DNA of 64,000 nt from Caenorhabditis elegans. Taxonomy: Eukaryota; Nematoda; Chromadorea; Rhabditida; Rhabditidae. The DNA lies in contig NC_003280.10 in the NCBI RefSeq assembly GCF_000002985.6, positions 3,468,501-3,532,500 on the forward strand, written 5' to 3'. The position numbers were made by a program, and so were the translations under genes. The notes below the pieces were generated by a model. The model saw nothing but the letters and a program-made list of their open reading frames with translations. It made no database searches and was not told where the DNA came from. This document shows, piece after piece, positions 63,557 through 64,000 of the stretch (the first letter of the stretch is position 1; each line of letters begins with the position of its first letter).

Positions 63557-63775
63557 ATTACCGGTACAGAGAGTGTAGATAGTTAGAGAATGCCAGACAT
63601 CCGGGACCCAATGGGGCGGGGCGCGCGGAACAGACGATTTTGTGTCGATTTACGAAATGATGACAACGAGGGAAATGTCGTAAATCGAGAAAAAATCGTC
63701 TCTTCCGCGCGCCCCGCCCCATTGGGTCCCGGATGTCTGTCACTCTCCAACTATCTACACTCTCTGTACCGGTAA
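63557..63775. mobile_element. 219-bp near-perfect fold-back element
   Basis: The left arm starts ATTACCGGTACAGAGAGTGT and the right arm ends with its reverse complement. Arms of about 100 bp are nearly perfect, including CCGGGACCCAATGGGGCGGG and CCCGCCCCATTGGGTCCCGG and the GC-rich GGGGCGCGCGGA. A short, less paired centre holds ACGAAATGATGACAACG. No ORF; a non-autonomous fold-back transposon by structure. Confidence 0.92.
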
Positions 63776-64000
63776 TAATTTATTCGCAGATTTTAAGAAA
63801 AATTATCGATTTTCGGGAGTTTATTGATTTTTTCGATTTTTTTTCAAAATTTCCCTGATTTTTTGTTACCTATGATTAAAAATATCGATTTTTCTACAAA
63901 TTTTTTTGAAACATTTCTAAAAACTAAACAAAAAAATCCAAAAGTTCAAAAAGTTTCTCTCCCCGGTCAAATCCGATCCAAGAAATTCGTCTCAAATTTC
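63776..64000. other. AT-rich end of window
   Basis: No gene or repeat family identified. Confidence 0.4.

Overview
The window is nuclear DNA of a Caenorhabditis nematode, almost certainly C. elegans. Introns are short and end in TTTTCAG, exons are separated by AT-rich DNA, telomere-like TTAGGC and CTACAGTA repeats are scattered about, and several genes are recognisable: the splicing factor smu-2, cyclin H (cyh-1) and cuticle collagens. From memory, smu-2 and cyh-1 lie on chromosome II. Gene models below were assembled by hand from ORFs, splice sites and reading phase. Unless noted, every exon junction is phase-consistent.

Layout. 1-6.2 kb: a 9-bp minisatellite broken by a MITE, a tandem pair of secreted NTF2-like genes (minus), a Gly/Met-rich secreted protein (minus), a small secreted peptide gene (plus) and an unrecognised gene (plus). 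6.4-13.1 kb: two FBA_2 F-box-type genes and a BTB gene (all minus), with TTAGGC-like and CGGCAAAT-type repeats. 14-21.6 kb: smu-2 (plus), with huge low-complexity introns. 21.8-25.3 kb: a GGTATA hexamer array, an F-box-type gene with one in-frame stop (plus), and a large palindromic transposon with a nested insertion. 25.5-30.9 kb: an RNF19-type RBR E3 ubiquitin ligase (minus). 31.6-33.9 kb: a cuticle collagen, probably col-71 (minus). 34.5-40.9 kb: an Fcf2-domain (DNTTIP2-like) rRNA-processing gene followed 193 bp later by cyclin H cyh-1, a likely operon (plus).

42-46.2 kb: a degenerate Ig-like secreted gene with an apparent frameshift, and a seven-transmembrane chemoreceptor resembling the SRZ class (both minus). 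46.4-52 kb: an inverted pseudogene fragment, a large C-type lectin with a long Lys/Asp/Ser/Gln-rich region, two tRNAs (Thr-AGT, Lys-CTT) inside a long inverted repeat, and a small C-type lectin. 52.2-55.7 kb: a second collagen (minus) with tRNA-His(GTG) nested in its 2.5-kb intron. 56.7-59.8 kb: a neuronal-calcium-sensor/KChIP-like EF-hand gene (minus). 59.8-64 kb: no gene seen, only repeats and a near-perfect fold-back element.

The conserved housekeeping core (smu-2, RBR ligase, Fcf2, cyclin H, collagen) sits in the middle. It is flanked by fast-evolving nematode families (F-box, BTB, chemoreceptor, C-type lectin, NTF2-like), where stops, frameshifts, duplications and transposons concentrate. 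The most striking repeat is a palindromic element with a GAGACGCAGA...TCTGCGTCTC core. It occurs about 14 times between 45 and 62 kb, mostly in introns and between genes. I see no evidence for a wholly new system. The best leads are the broken gene copies, the paired opposite-orientation repeat arrays, and a candidate nested transcript in the collagen intron.
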